A stretch of DNA of 64,000 nucleotides from CAYVGO01 sp964450725. GTDB taxonomy: Bacteria; Bacteroidota; Bacteroidia; Bacteroidales; UBA932. Position numbers and translations under genes: made by a program. The stretch spans positions 1 to 64,000 of the forward strand of contig CAYVGO010000002.1 of NCBI GenBank assembly GCA_964450725.1, given 5' to 3'. Below are positions 44,869-53,862 of the stretch, in pieces. Positions within the stretch are counted from its first letter, which is position 1, and every line of letters starts with the position of its first letter. The notes under the pieces are model-generated. The model was given only the letters and a program-made list of their open reading frames with translations, searched no databases and was not told where the DNA came from.

Positions 44869-46638
44869 TTACAGTGAATTTACATATTCTACCAACTGTT
44901 TTATTTCCTCTTTGCTGATAGGTTGAGTAATTCCGTGTTTGTGTACCTGAAATACATCTTGCAAAGTTGCGGCACGTCCGTCAAAAAGATAGGGAGCAGT
45001 GCGCCAAACCTCTATTAATGTCGGTGTATCCCATCCTTTTTCAAATTCAATATCTTCTCCAATTCGGTACATTTTTAAATCAGTATAATAAGGTCCGGAA
45101 TGGCATTCATTACATTTTTGCTGCTCAAAAACTTTACGTCCTTTTTCTGCGTTTTTAGATAACTTACCATCAACTAAATAAGGACTTGGAACCGGTCGTA
45201 ATGATTTTAAATATTCATCAACTGCAGCCGCTCTCTCCTCATCAATATCATAAAACTGAATATGTTGAAATCCTTTTCTTACCGCAAGTTCGGCACTTAC
45301 TCGAATACCGCTAATCATGCTTGGTGGAGTAACGTGAGAGAAAAGTAAACTTTTACAATTTTTAGGATTTCCAATCCCATCATTCATCAAATCCCAATTC
45401 ATACCGTCTGTTCTGGCATCTCCCGGATGACAACCATTGCAAGATTGCCATTGCTGAAAACAAAAGGAAGCATCATTGAAAATTTTTTCACCTTTTTGTA
45501 TTACTGTTTCTGTGCGATTTTTATTGATAGCAACAAAATTCACCTTTCGATTTTCTAAATTTATGATATTGACAGTGTCTGAAAAATAGGTAGGAACTAT
45601 AACCTGATTGTTATTAATTTCGATGACTCGAGGGGCATTTCCGTAAACATCAACTCTTTGACGAATACCATATAAAAATTGTAAATCATAAGAAAGTGAT
45701 TCCGCTCCGGCTTTATAATTTTTCAATTTTTCAATCATTTTTTTGTAATCAATAATACTAACATCGTGTGTTCCGGAATGACTTACAACAATAATATCTG
45801 CTGTAGTTTTTACATCCCAAGAACCGGCAGCACCACGTTGAGGTTCATCTAAAATGATGGCTCCCAAATAGTTTAGTGTTGATACTTCTATTACACTCAA
45901 AGCACTGGTATTCATCCAACCTTGTTGTAATTGTGAGGTAGGAACTTGAAAGCGTCCTAAATTGTGAGGAACGAGTACATATTTTCCGTCGTTGGTGATG
46001 GTAATTCCACGTAAAGCATTACTACCATTGGCAAAATCAATATCTTTAATTTTTTTAAATGTCCGTAAATCAATGACCGATACTGCTGCTGCAACATGGT
46101 TGGCGGTAGAAATTTGTACAGGTAAAAAATTGGTTACAAATAAATGATTTCCATCTAATGAGGTAACACAGCCTTTGGGTTCACGTAAAACAGATACTTT
46201 TTTTGTGATTTTCTTTTGAATCATATCAAATTCTGCTACTTCATGTTGAAATTGCAAGCAGATATATATTTTTTTACCGTTTTGGCTAAACTGTGGAGAA
46301 GTCGCTCCAGAGCCTATGATAATTTCTTCTGTTTTGGCAAAAGGGGTAACTGTTCCGAGCAGTAATCGACCAATACCGTTATCAAATGTAGTGATTGCCC
46401 ATTGATTGTCATACACAGCAACTCCTGTAGGAATATATGATAAATTAAGAGTAGCAAGAGGAGAAGAAAAATTGCTGGAGTAAATCACGGCTTGTTTATT
46501 ACCTTTACTCACAGTCAAAAAGTTTTCTTTTTCAACAGAGACAATATCGTTAATAAAAAATGGTTGATTTTGGGCTAAAGTTGTAAAACAAAAACTACTA
46601 ACCAAAATGAAGTTTCCAAATAATCTAAAAAATGACAT
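44869..46638 (-). CDS. YVTN-type beta-propeller fused to a di-haem cytochrome c domain
   Basis: A 589-residue exported protein. The start at 46638 fits the signal peptide best (FFRLFGNFILVSSFCFTTLAQ); an in-frame ATG at 46665 would add 9 residues. Residues about 20-370 form a seven-bladed-type propeller with YVTN-like repeats (ISTANHVAAAVSVIDLRTFK, TADIIVVSHSGTHDVSIID). The C-terminal part has two haem-c sites, CNGCH (about residue 398) and CNECH (about 508), in a MauG/cytochrome-c-peroxidase-like arrangement, and ends with PYLFDGRAATLQDVF. It probably transfers electrons in the periplasm. It is the first gene of the five-gene operon. Confidence 0.8.
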   Translation of the reverse strand: MSFFRLFGNFILVSSFCFTTLAQNQPFFINDIVSVEKENFLTVSKGNKQAVIYSSNFSSPLATLNLSYIPTGVAVYDNQWAITTFDNGIGRLLLGTVTPFAKTEEIIIGSGATSPQFSQNGKKIYICLQFQHEVAEFDMIQKKITKKVSVLREPKGCVTSLDGNHLFVTNFLPVQISTANHVAAAVSVIDLRTFKKIKDIDFANGSNALRGITITNDGKYVLVPHNLGRFQVPTSQLQQGWMNTSALSVIEVSTLNYLGAIILDEPQRGAAGSWDVKTTADIIVVSHSGTHDVSIIDYKKMIEKLKNYKAGAESLSYDLQFLYGIRQRVDVYGNAPRVIEINNNQVIVPTYFSDTVNIINLENRKVNFVAINKNRTETVIQKGEKIFNDASFCFQQWQSCNGCHPGDARTDGMNWDLMNDGIGNPKNCKSLLFSHVTPPSMISGIRVSAELAVRKGFQHIQFYDIDEERAAAVDEYLKSLRPVPSPYLVDGKLSKNAEKGRKVFEQQKCNECHSGPYYTDLKMYRIGEDIEFEKGWDTPTLIEVWRTAPYLFDGRAATLQDVFQVHKHGITQPISKEEIKQLVEYVNSL

Positions 46639-47177
46639 GACAATACTCTTTAAACGAAGTTCCACAAAATTAAATTTTTATTTTATCTTGTCCAAAAATG
46701 TAATATGAATTTATACTAATTGAAACTACAGACTATAAAATCATCATATTATAATTTTATAAAATCAATATAGAAGACAGTATTACCGTATTCATTAGGA
46801 TTCTAGATTCTCTCTAACATATAAATCGCTATATTTCGAAAATAAAAAGTTCTTACAAAGTTTTTATTTGTACGTTTTGTCGCAAAAATGAATTTGGCTT
46901 TAATATTCCCTGAAAGATTAGTACCCATAAATAATCTACAGTAAAATGAATATACTTTATTCAAAGTAGCCAATCAATATCTTTGAAGTACTCAACATAA
47001 TACAATCACTTACGCAGCATTTTATTAATGTTTTTTAACTAAATATACCATACAGAATTTTATCACCCTACGTTATCTTATCAGATAGTAACAACGATTA
47101 CCAATAATAAATTTTCATAACATATTGATGTGATTGACAACTTTTTCGTAATTTTGTGGGCTATAACTATATAATAC
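46639..47177. other. AT-rich region upstream of gyrB and of the propeller/cytochrome operon
   Basis: No coding frame and no RNA gene seen. It should hold the divergent promoters: gyrB's is at 47125-47156. No good TAnnTTTG box was found for the minus-strand operon. Confidence 0.4.
47125..47156 (+). promoter_or_regulatory. gyrB promoter
   Basis: TTG (47125-47127), a 21-nt spacer and TAATTTTG (47149-47156) fit the Bacteroidota consensus, 21 nt before the ATG. Confidence 0.55.
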
Positions 47178-49121
47178 ATGGAAAATAATACACCACAAAA
47201 AGACAATTATACTGCTGATAGCATTCAGGTACTGGAAGGATTGGAGGCTGTAAGAAAGCGACCTTCAATGTATATTGGAGACATTGGAACACGAGGATTA
47301 CATCATTTGGTTTATGAAGTTGTAGATAACTCTATCGATGAAGCATTAGCAGGCCATTGTACGGAAATAGAGGTTATAATAGGTGAAGGAAATATTATTA
47401 CTGTTAAAGATAATGGTAGAGGTATTCCGGTAGATTTTCATGAAAAAGAACAGAAATCGGCTTTAGAAGTGGTATTAACCGTATTACATGCCGGAGGAAA
47501 GTTTGATAAAGAAAATTATAAAGTATCAGGAGGGTTACATGGAGTAGGAGTATCTTGCGTAAATGCGCTTTCATCTTATCTAAAAGCAGAAGTTTTCAAA
47601 GACGGTAAACATTATGCAATGGAGTTTTCAAAAGGGAAACCAACCACTTCACTACAAACCATCGGCACAACAAATCAACGTGGAACCATTGTTACATTTC
47701 AACCCGACAGTGAAATCTTTACGCAGACAACAGAATATAACTATGACACATTAGCCGCAAGATTAAGAGAACTTGCGTTTTTAAATAAAGATATAAAATT
47801 ATCTATTTCAGACCAACGTGAAGAACCTTACAAAGAAGAAAACTTTTATTCAGAAAAAGGATTACTTGAATTTGTAAATTATTTAGATGCAAATCGAACA
47901 CCGCTCATTGACAAAGTTATCTATTTAGACTCAGAAAAAAATGGTGTCCCTGTAGAAGTAGCATTGATTTATAATACATCATATACGGAAAATGTATTTT
48001 CGTATGTTAATAATATCAATACGATTGACGGAGGAACTCATTTATCAGGCTTTAGAAGAGGATTAACCACTACTCTTAAGCAATTTGCCGAAAAAAGCGG
48101 CTTGCTGTCAAAACTCAAATTTGAATTGGATGCCGCAGACTTCAGAGAAGGATTAACCGCAGTGGTTTCCGTAAAAGTTGCAGAGCCTCAATTTGAAGGA
48201 CAAACCAAAACAAAACTCGGAAATGGAGAAGTAACTTCAGCCGTATCTCAAGCAGTTACATTTGCTTTGGAAAGTTATTTAGAGGAAAATCCTAAGAATG
48301 CCAAGATTATTGTAGAAAAAGTTGTTCAGGCTGCTACAGCGCGTCATGCGGCTCGTAAAGCCCGAGAAATGGTACAGCGAAAAAGTGTACTTTCCGGAGC
48401 CGGATTACCTGGAAAATTATCCGACTGCTCTAATAACGACCCTACAAAGTGTGAAATCTTTTTAGTTGAGGGAGACTCTGCCGGAGGTACTGCCAAACAA
48501 GGTAGAGACAAAAACTTTCAGGCAATTTTACCTTTACGCGGAAAAATATTAAATGTAGAAAAAGCTGCTGACCATAAGATTTTTGACAGTGAAGAAATTA
48601 GAAATATATTTACGGCTTTGGGAGTAACCATTGGTACGGAAGAAGATGCCAAAGCACTAAACTTACAAAAATTACGTTATCACAAAGTAGTTATTATGAC
48701 TGATGCCGATGTTGATGGTAGTCACATTGCAACACTTATTATGACATTCTTTTTCAGACATATGAATACTTTGATTAAGGAAGGACATTTATATATAGCA
48801 ACACCACCGTTGTATTTAGTAAAAAAAGGAAAAGAAGAACGCTATTGTTGGACCGAAGATGAACGTAAGAAAGCCATTCTGGAAATAGGTAACGGAGTAG
48901 AAGCAGCCGTACATATACAGAGATACAAAGGGTTGGGAGAAATGAATGACAAGCAATTGTGGGATACTACAATGAATCCTCAATTCAGGTCATTACGCCA
49001 GGTTACGATAGATAATGCTACGGAAGCCGATAGAATTTTCTCTATGCTGATGGGAGATGCTGTTCCACCTCGTAGAGAGTTTATTGAAAGCCATGCCAAG
49101 TTTGCAAAAATTGATATTTAA
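47178..49121 (+). CDS. gyrB: DNA gyrase subunit B
   Basis: A 647-residue type IIA topoisomerase B subunit that hydrolyses ATP to drive negative supercoiling together with GyrA. The GHKL ATPase domain (about 1-220) has EVVDNSIDEALAGHC, KDNGRGIP and GGLHGVGVSCVNALS. The transducer follows. The Toprim domain has EGDSAGGTAKQGRD and the metal-binding MTDADVDGSHI. The C-terminal QRYKGLGEMND is also gyrase-typical. The length is that of the short GyrB form without the large insert found in enterobacteria. Single gene with its own promoter. The possible alternative is ParE, but the YKGLGEM motif and overall length favour GyrB. Confidence 0.95.
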   Translation: MENNTPQKDNYTADSIQVLEGLEAVRKRPSMYIGDIGTRGLHHLVYEVVDNSIDEALAGHCTEIEVIIGEGNIITVKDNGRGIPVDFHEKEQKSALEVVLTVLHAGGKFDKENYKVSGGLHGVGVSCVNALSSYLKAEVFKDGKHYAMEFSKGKPTTSLQTIGTTNQRGTIVTFQPDSEIFTQTTEYNYDTLAARLRELAFLNKDIKLSISDQREEPYKEENFYSEKGLLEFVNYLDANRTPLIDKVIYLDSEKNGVPVEVALIYNTSYTENVFSYVNNINTIDGGTHLSGFRRGLTTTLKQFAEKSGLLSKLKFELDAADFREGLTAVVSVKVAEPQFEGQTKTKLGNGEVTSAVSQAVTFALESYLEENPKNAKIIVEKVVQAATARHAARKAREMVQRKSVLSGAGLPGKLSDCSNNDPTKCEIFLVEGDSAGGTAKQGRDKNFQAILPLRGKILNVEKAADHKIFDSEEIRNIFTALGVTIGTEEDAKALNLQKLRYHKVVIMTDADVDGSHIATLIMTFFFRHMNTLIKEGHLYIATPPLYLVKKGKEERYCWTEDERKKAILEIGNGVEAAVHIQRYKGLGEMNDKQLWDTTMNPQFRSLRQVTIDNATEADRIFSMLMGDAVPPRREFIESHAKFAKIDI

Positions 49122-49216
49122 TTTTTATCAACACAAATTATTGTTCTGTGGAAATGAATATGGAGAAACCAGAATAATATAGACGAGTTTTATATGACTT
49201 TTTAATTTTTTTACCT

Positions 49217-49852
49217 ATGAAAAAACAATTCCTTTTAATTGGATTATTATGCTTTTTAGTTTTACCGTTAACATATATCGGTTGTACTTCTAAAAAGCCA
49301 AAAGAAAATAATGCAGCCCTATTGACCGCTAACAGAGATAGTATTAGACAGGCTGAACAAGCCGCAGCAGAATTAGCGGCACAACAAGCACAAATGGAAG
49401 CCCTTGCTGCACAAGAAGAAACAACACATGAGACCGTAACACCACAATATTCGGGTTATTATGTAATATTAGGTAGTTTTCGTGACCAAAATAATGCACA
49501 GACATTTTTGGAAGCAATGGCTGAAGTATTTCCTGATGAAACTACCGGTATTTATAATCACCACAGTTGGAAAATGGTAACTTTAGGAAATAAGTTCGGC
49601 ACATTTTCATCTGCAAAAAGCACTTGGCAACATGCCAAAGAAGCTTTACAAGGTTATGATTATGAAAATCTATCTTTTGGAGATGAAGGATATGAAGAAG
49701 ATTACGAGGATCAAGGAGGAGGATTACCTCAAGAGGAGGATGAAGAATATACGGAAGACTATGATGAGGAATACTCAGACGAAGAATACACAGATGAGTC
49801 TTATGGTGATAGTTCTCCGTTCTATACACCTTGGATATTAGCAGTATACTAA
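49217..49852 (+). CDS. SPOR-domain lipoprotein with acidic tail
   Basis: A 211-residue lipoprotein (lipobox YIGC, Cys23). After an Ala/Gln-rich coiled region (about 45-70) a SPOR-type module (about 82-155) begins with YYVILGSFRDQNNAQTFLEA and includes the second strand WKMVTLGNKFGTFSSAKSTW. SPOR domains bind denuded septal peptidoglycan. The last about 55 residues are extremely acidic (runs of E, D, Y) before a short hydrophobic end. It is alone between gyrB and aroC and closed by a perfect terminator. A role in cell-wall or division-site binding is inferred from the SPOR module. Confidence 0.8.
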   Translation: MKKQFLLIGLLCFLVLPLTYIGCTSKKPKENNAALLTANRDSIRQAEQAAAELAAQQAQMEALAAQEETTHETVTPQYSGYYVILGSFRDQNNAQTFLEAMAEVFPDETTGIYNHHSWKMVTLGNKFGTFSSAKSTWQHAKEALQGYDYENLSFGDEGYEEDYEDQGGGLPQEEDEEYTEDYDEEYSDEEYTDESYGDSSPFYTPWILAVY

Positions 49853-49877
49853 CCAAATCTATTTTACTATTATAATC

Positions 49878-49916
49878 AATAAGGCAACATAAATTTATGG
49901 TTGCCTTATTTGTTTT
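49878..49916 (+). terminator. rho-independent terminator after the SPOR gene
   Basis: AATAAGGCAAC (49878-49888) pairs perfectly with GTTGCCTTATT (49900-49910), followed by TGTTTT. It lies 17 nt before the aroC ATG. Confidence 0.8.
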
Positions 49917-49933
49917 AAACATATTTATTAAGC

Positions 49934-50917
49934 ATGAATACTTTCGGAACTTTATTACGCGTTCATATTTTTGGAGAATCACACGGCGAAAAAATAGGAA
50001 TTATCATTGATGGTATTCCTGCGGGCTTAATCATAGATTATCAACAATTATTGTCAGATATTACCCGCCGCAAAAGTGGAGAAAAAGGGACTACGCCGCG
50101 TATAGAAGATGATGTTCCACAAATAGTTAGCGGAGTTTTTAACAACATTACTACAGGTGCTCCATTAACTATTATTTTTGACAATCACAATACTCAAAGT
50201 AAAGATTATTCTAACCTTATCACACATCCTCGACCGGGACATGCCGATTTTACGGGAAAACAAAAGTTTAACGGATATAATGACTATAGAGGGGGAGGAC
50301 ATTTTTCCGGACGTATTACATTACCTCTTGTCGTTGCCGGAACTATTGCCAAAACCGTAATTCCGGATATAAAAATTACGGCAAAAATTACCATGATAGG
50401 AGGTAAGTCTTATGAAACTAAAGACGAGGTTATAGATTATTGTATAACACATCACGACTCGGTAGGCGCCATTATTGAATGCAGTGTTGAGAATATGCCA
50501 ATAGGTCTTGGTGAGCCGTTTTTCAACTCTTTGGAATCTTTAATTTCTCATGCTATTTTTTCCATACCGGGTATTCGCGGCATAGAATTTGGCAGTGGAT
50601 TTGAAAGTGCCGGGCAATGGGGCAGTGAACATAATGATTGTATTATGAGCACCGCAGGAAAGACAAAAACCAACCATGCCGGAGGAATTAACGGAGGAAT
50701 ATCTAACGGAAATGAGTTGGTATTTCGTATTGCTGTAAAGCCTACATCAAGCATTGGTCTTGCACAAAACACATTCAATTTTTCAACTCAAAAAATAGAA
50801 CCGTTAGAAATAAAAGGAAGACACGACATTTGCTTTGCTTTGCGTGTTCCTGTTATTGTAGAAGCATTAACGGCTATTGTATTAGCAGACTTAACACTGC
50901 AACACAATAGCCGTTAA
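49934..50917 (+). CDS. aroC: chorismate synthase
   Basis: A 327-residue enzyme that makes chorismate from 5-enolpyruvylshikimate-3-phosphate using reduced FMN, the last step of the shikimate pathway. Conserved blocks: FGESHG (about 13-18), DITRRKSGEKG, SGVFNNITTGAPL, the RPGHADFTG region (about 96), DYRGGGHFSGR and NHAGGINGGISNG near residue 245. It is somewhat shorter than the usual 350-360 residues, mainly at the C-terminus, but the core motifs are complete. The start is the ATG right after the SPOR-gene terminator. Confidence 0.95.
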   Translation: MNTFGTLLRVHIFGESHGEKIGIIIDGIPAGLIIDYQQLLSDITRRKSGEKGTTPRIEDDVPQIVSGVFNNITTGAPLTIIFDNHNTQSKDYSNLITHPRPGHADFTGKQKFNGYNDYRGGGHFSGRITLPLVVAGTIAKTVIPDIKITAKITMIGGKSYETKDEVIDYCITHHDSVGAIIECSVENMPIGLGEPFFNSLESLISHAIFSIPGIRGIEFGSGFESAGQWGSEHNDCIMSTAGKTKTNHAGGINGGISNGNELVFRIAVKPTSSIGLAQNTFNFSTQKIEPLEIKGRHDICFALRVPVIVEALTAIVLADLTLQHNSR

Positions 50918-50936
50918 TTGACTTAAGAATAAGTAG

Positions 50937-51365
50937 TTACTGAAGATTTATTTTCTTTAGTTTTATCACCTTTTCAGTGCCTTTACAGAAATATAGAACT
51001 TCATTCTCAATATCATAATGATCTGCAGAATGCAAAGTAGTCATAAATTGTTGTTCCACTTGGTCGTTAGGACACAATGCCCGTGTCATACCCATTTGTC
51101 CGAATGTAATAGTTTTTTGCAAAGTATCTAATTGATAACTTCCAAAAAAACGGTTACAATCACCTCTTCCGTTGACTATTGTACTACTATCTTGTTGGGT
51201 AAACATGATGGTAAAAGATGTGGAATCTGTCATTGACTTGATATCAATTGTAGAACCGTTAATTTCTACAACTTGCCATGATGTTCCTTTTAAATCTAAA
51301 CCGGGTTTTTCTTTACACATCATAAATACGAATGCACTGCAAAGAATAACTAAAAACTTTTTCAT
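50937..51365 (-). CDS. META-domain (HslJ-like) lipoprotein
   Basis: A 142-residue lipoprotein (FMMC at the end of the signal, a slightly unusual lipobox). The mature part is a single META/HslJ domain: GTSWQVVEINGS, then GRGDCNRFFGSYQL and GQMGMTRALCPND, with the two Cys and the TRxxCP motif typical of the family. META-domain proteins are linked to envelope stress and heat resistance, but their biochemical role is not settled. It converges on aroC with only 19 nt between stop codons. Confidence 0.88.
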   Translation of the reverse strand: MKKFLVILCSAFVFMMCKEKPGLDLKGTSWQVVEINGSTIDIKSMTDSTSFTIMFTQQDSSTIVNGRGDCNRFFGSYQLDTLQKTITFGQMGMTRALCPNDQVEQQFMTTLHSADHYDIENEVLYFCKGTEKVIKLKKINLQ

Positions 51366-51529
51366 TATCTAAACTTTTATTTTATTATTTGGGCGCAAAA
51401 GTAGATATTTTATTATGGAAACAAAATTAAGTTGTAACTATATTAGAAAATTAAGTACTCTTTAATCTTTACTTTTCTTTCAGGAGATACATTTTATTTT
51501 GCAAGCATGTTCATTTCCTTATTTTTTAC

Positions 51530-51537
51530 TACCTTTG
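51530..51537 (+). promoter_or_regulatory. tig: -7 box of the tig promoter
   Basis: TACCTTTG matches TAnnTTTG exactly, about 95 nt before the trigger factor ATG. The usual TTG is not at the ideal distance. Confidence 0.5.
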
Positions 51538-51632
51538 CGCTCTTTATGAAAGTGAGAGATAAGGGTATAAAAAGACAAAAGAATACTCTCCATTCTCCAT
51601 TTCAGCCTTTATATTTTTAAAATTATTTCAGT

Positions 51633-52994
51633 ATGCAAATTACACAGGAGTCTATTGTAGACCAATTAGTTACCATTAATGTAACAATAGACGTAGAAGA
51701 TTATTTACCAAAAGTCGAAGATCAGTTAAAAAAGATACGTCGCGAAGCCTCTATCCCCGGGTTTAGAGTAGGACACGTTCCAAAAACATTAATAGAAAAG
51801 CGGTTTAAAAAAAGTGTTACGGGAGAAATTGTTTTTAAAACAGCCTATGATAGTTTTGAAAAATATATTGACAGCACAGAAAGAGAATATCAAATTATTG
51901 GTAACCCAACATTGGCTAAAATGCCTGAAGATGGAGACTTTGCTCAAGAACAATCTTTCCTTTTTACATTTACCATTCACTCAGTGCCAAAGGTTGATTT
52001 GACAAAAATCAAAACATTATCTGTTCAGGATTATGCAATTAAAGTTGACGATGATTTGGTAGATTCGTATTTCTTAGACAAAGCCATTGAATGTTTCCCT
52101 TTTGAAACAGTAGAAAATGATGAGACTATTGCAGAGGATAAGGCTTACAGAATATTTCCACGCATTAAAAGTGGAGAAAGTTTTTTAGAAACGAGTAGTC
52201 ATTCTTCTGTATTAATTTTAAGTCCATTATATCCGGAAATTGCTAAACCTTTTATTGGTAAAAAGCAGGGAGATGTTGTAGAAATTGCCAAAAAAACATT
52301 TTTAGACTATAGCTACCAAATGCATAGTAGAATCAATATTTTTAATCAAAATATAGTTACCGATACGGTCAGTATAGAGTTAAAATATATTGATAAATAT
52401 GCTTGGGAGGAGAATTATGTAGAAAAAATGTTTGAAAAATATTATCCTGAAAGTGAAGAAAAAACAGAATCTAACTTGCGTCAGTTGATTAGTGATGATA
52501 TTGATAAAGAGTTTAAGTTATCGGTAGACGATTACAACAAGAATCATCGAATCCCCAATTTATTGCGAGATTTGTTTGATGTACCCATTCCCACTGCCGG
52601 AATAGTAGAAGAATTAAAACACCAACATACCTCTGAAAAAGAAGAAAATGCCTATATTCCCACACAAGAAGAGATAGAATCTGCACTAAAAATGTATAAA
52701 TTACGTTATGTATATAAGCAGTTTATGGCAGAAAACAATATTTCTATAGAATCTGAAGAATTTGAACAACATGTAGAGAAATCTATTACAGATATGTATA
52801 GAGGTAATGTTACAGAAGAATTAGTTAATTCTATGAAGCAATATTTCTATAACAACGAGGAAATGCGTAATCGAATTTATTTTCAAGCATTAAACAAAAA
52901 GTTAATGGACAATATTGCGCAACAAGTACAATTCTCAACTCCAAAATCAATTTCTTATTTAGAATTTCTTACTCTAATTAATCATAAAGACTGA
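51633..52994 (+). CDS. tig: trigger factor chaperone
   Basis: A 453-residue ribosome-associated chaperone. The N-terminal ribosome-binding domain (about 1-115) contains the signature IPGFRVGHVPKTLIEKRF (the GFR-GK/H loop that contacts ribosomal protein L23). A degenerate FKBP-like middle and a helical C-terminal domain with NKKLMDNIAQQVQFSTPKSISYLEF follow. It starts the tig-clpP-clpX series, a classic arrangement: clpP begins 37 nt after its stop. Confidence 0.92.
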   Translation: MQITQESIVDQLVTINVTIDVEDYLPKVEDQLKKIRREASIPGFRVGHVPKTLIEKRFKKSVTGEIVFKTAYDSFEKYIDSTEREYQIIGNPTLAKMPEDGDFAQEQSFLFTFTIHSVPKVDLTKIKTLSVQDYAIKVDDDLVDSYFLDKAIECFPFETVENDETIAEDKAYRIFPRIKSGESFLETSSHSSVLILSPLYPEIAKPFIGKKQGDVVEIAKKTFLDYSYQMHSRINIFNQNIVTDTVSIELKYIDKYAWEENYVEKMFEKYYPESEEKTESNLRQLISDDIDKEFKLSVDDYNKNHRIPNLLRDLFDVPIPTAGIVEELKHQHTSEKEENAYIPTQEEIESALKMYKLRYVYKQFMAENNISIESEEFEQHVEKSITDMYRGNVTEELVNSMKQYFYNNEEMRNRIYFQALNKKLMDNIAQQVQFSTPKSISYLEFLTLINHKD

Positions 52995-53030
52995 TTAAAA
53001 ATATAATTTTACATTAATAAATTTACATAC

Positions 53031-53699
53031 ATGGCACTTCATGATTTTTACCGCTATGCAACCCGCCACGCCGGAATAAGCAGTACTACATTAGACCGTT
53101 ACCAATCTATATATAATGGCTGGATTAGCCCTATGGTGATTGAAGAGCGACAAGCCAATGTGGCAAGTATGGATGTGTTCTCAAGATTAATGATGGAACG
53201 GATTATTTTTTTAGGAGTTCCCATTGACGACTATGTGGCTAACATTATTCAAGCACAACTTCTTTTTTTAGCTGCACAAGATTCAACACAACATATTTCA
53301 ATGTACATCAATTCTCCGGGCGGAGAAGTATATTCAGGATTGGGAATTTATGATACCATGCAATTTATAAAACCTGAGGTCTATACTATTTGTACAGGTA
53401 TGGCAGCATCTATGGCAGCCGTTTTACTTTGTGCCGGAGCAAAAAACAATCGCTCTGCATTGCGACACTCAAGGGTGATGATACATCAACCAATGGGTGG
53501 AGCTTCCGGTCAGGCTGCAGATATTGAAATTACGGCACGTGAAATCAGTAAGGTTAAAAATGAGTTGTATGAAATTATTGCCAACCATTCCGGACATTCT
53601 TTACCTGAAATAGAAAAAAATGCTGACCGCGATTATTGGATGAGTTCAAAAGAAGCTTTGGAATATGGAATGATTGATAAAGTATTGGAGAAATCGTAA
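53031..53699 (+). CDS. clpP: ATP-dependent Clp protease proteolytic subunit
   Basis: A 222-residue serine peptidase forming the barrel that degrades unfolded substrates delivered by ClpX. The catalytic triad is S127 (GMAASMAA), H152 (MIHQPMGG) and D201 (DRDYW); the His-Asp spacing of 49 equals that of E. coli ClpP. SPGGEVYSGLGIYDTM is the conserved substrate strand. The N-terminal extension of about 30 residues is typical of the propeptide or of Bacteroidota forms. It lies 37 nt after tig and 164 nt before clpX; the gap has an inverted repeat (53729-53783). Confidence 0.96.
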   Translation: MALHDFYRYATRHAGISSTTLDRYQSIYNGWISPMVIEERQANVASMDVFSRLMMERIIFLGVPIDDYVANIIQAQLLFLAAQDSTQHISMYINSPGGEVYSGLGIYDTMQFIKPEVYTICTGMAASMAAVLLCAGAKNNRSALRHSRVMIHQPMGGASGQAADIEITAREISKVKNELYEIIANHSGHSLPEIEKNADRDYWMSSKEALEYGMIDKVLEKS

Positions 53700-53728
53700 A
53701 TAAAATTTTGGATTACAATAGGTTGTTC

Positions 53729-53783
53729 CTACGAAACAAAGCAATAGGTTTATCCATATTTTTACTAATATTTGGTTTCGTAG
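53729..53783. terminator. inverted repeat between clpP and clpX
   Basis: CTACGAAAC (53729-53737) and GTTTCGTAG (53775-53783) are perfect 9-nt inverted arms with a 37-nt loop and no T-run. It may attenuate or process the clpP-clpX transcript. Confidence 0.35.
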
Positions 53784-53862
53784 AAGTGACCTCAATCATA
53801 TAAAATTAAAAAACCACCATAAATGAGAATGCAGAGTATTTTATGTTTTAATTTATTTACTC

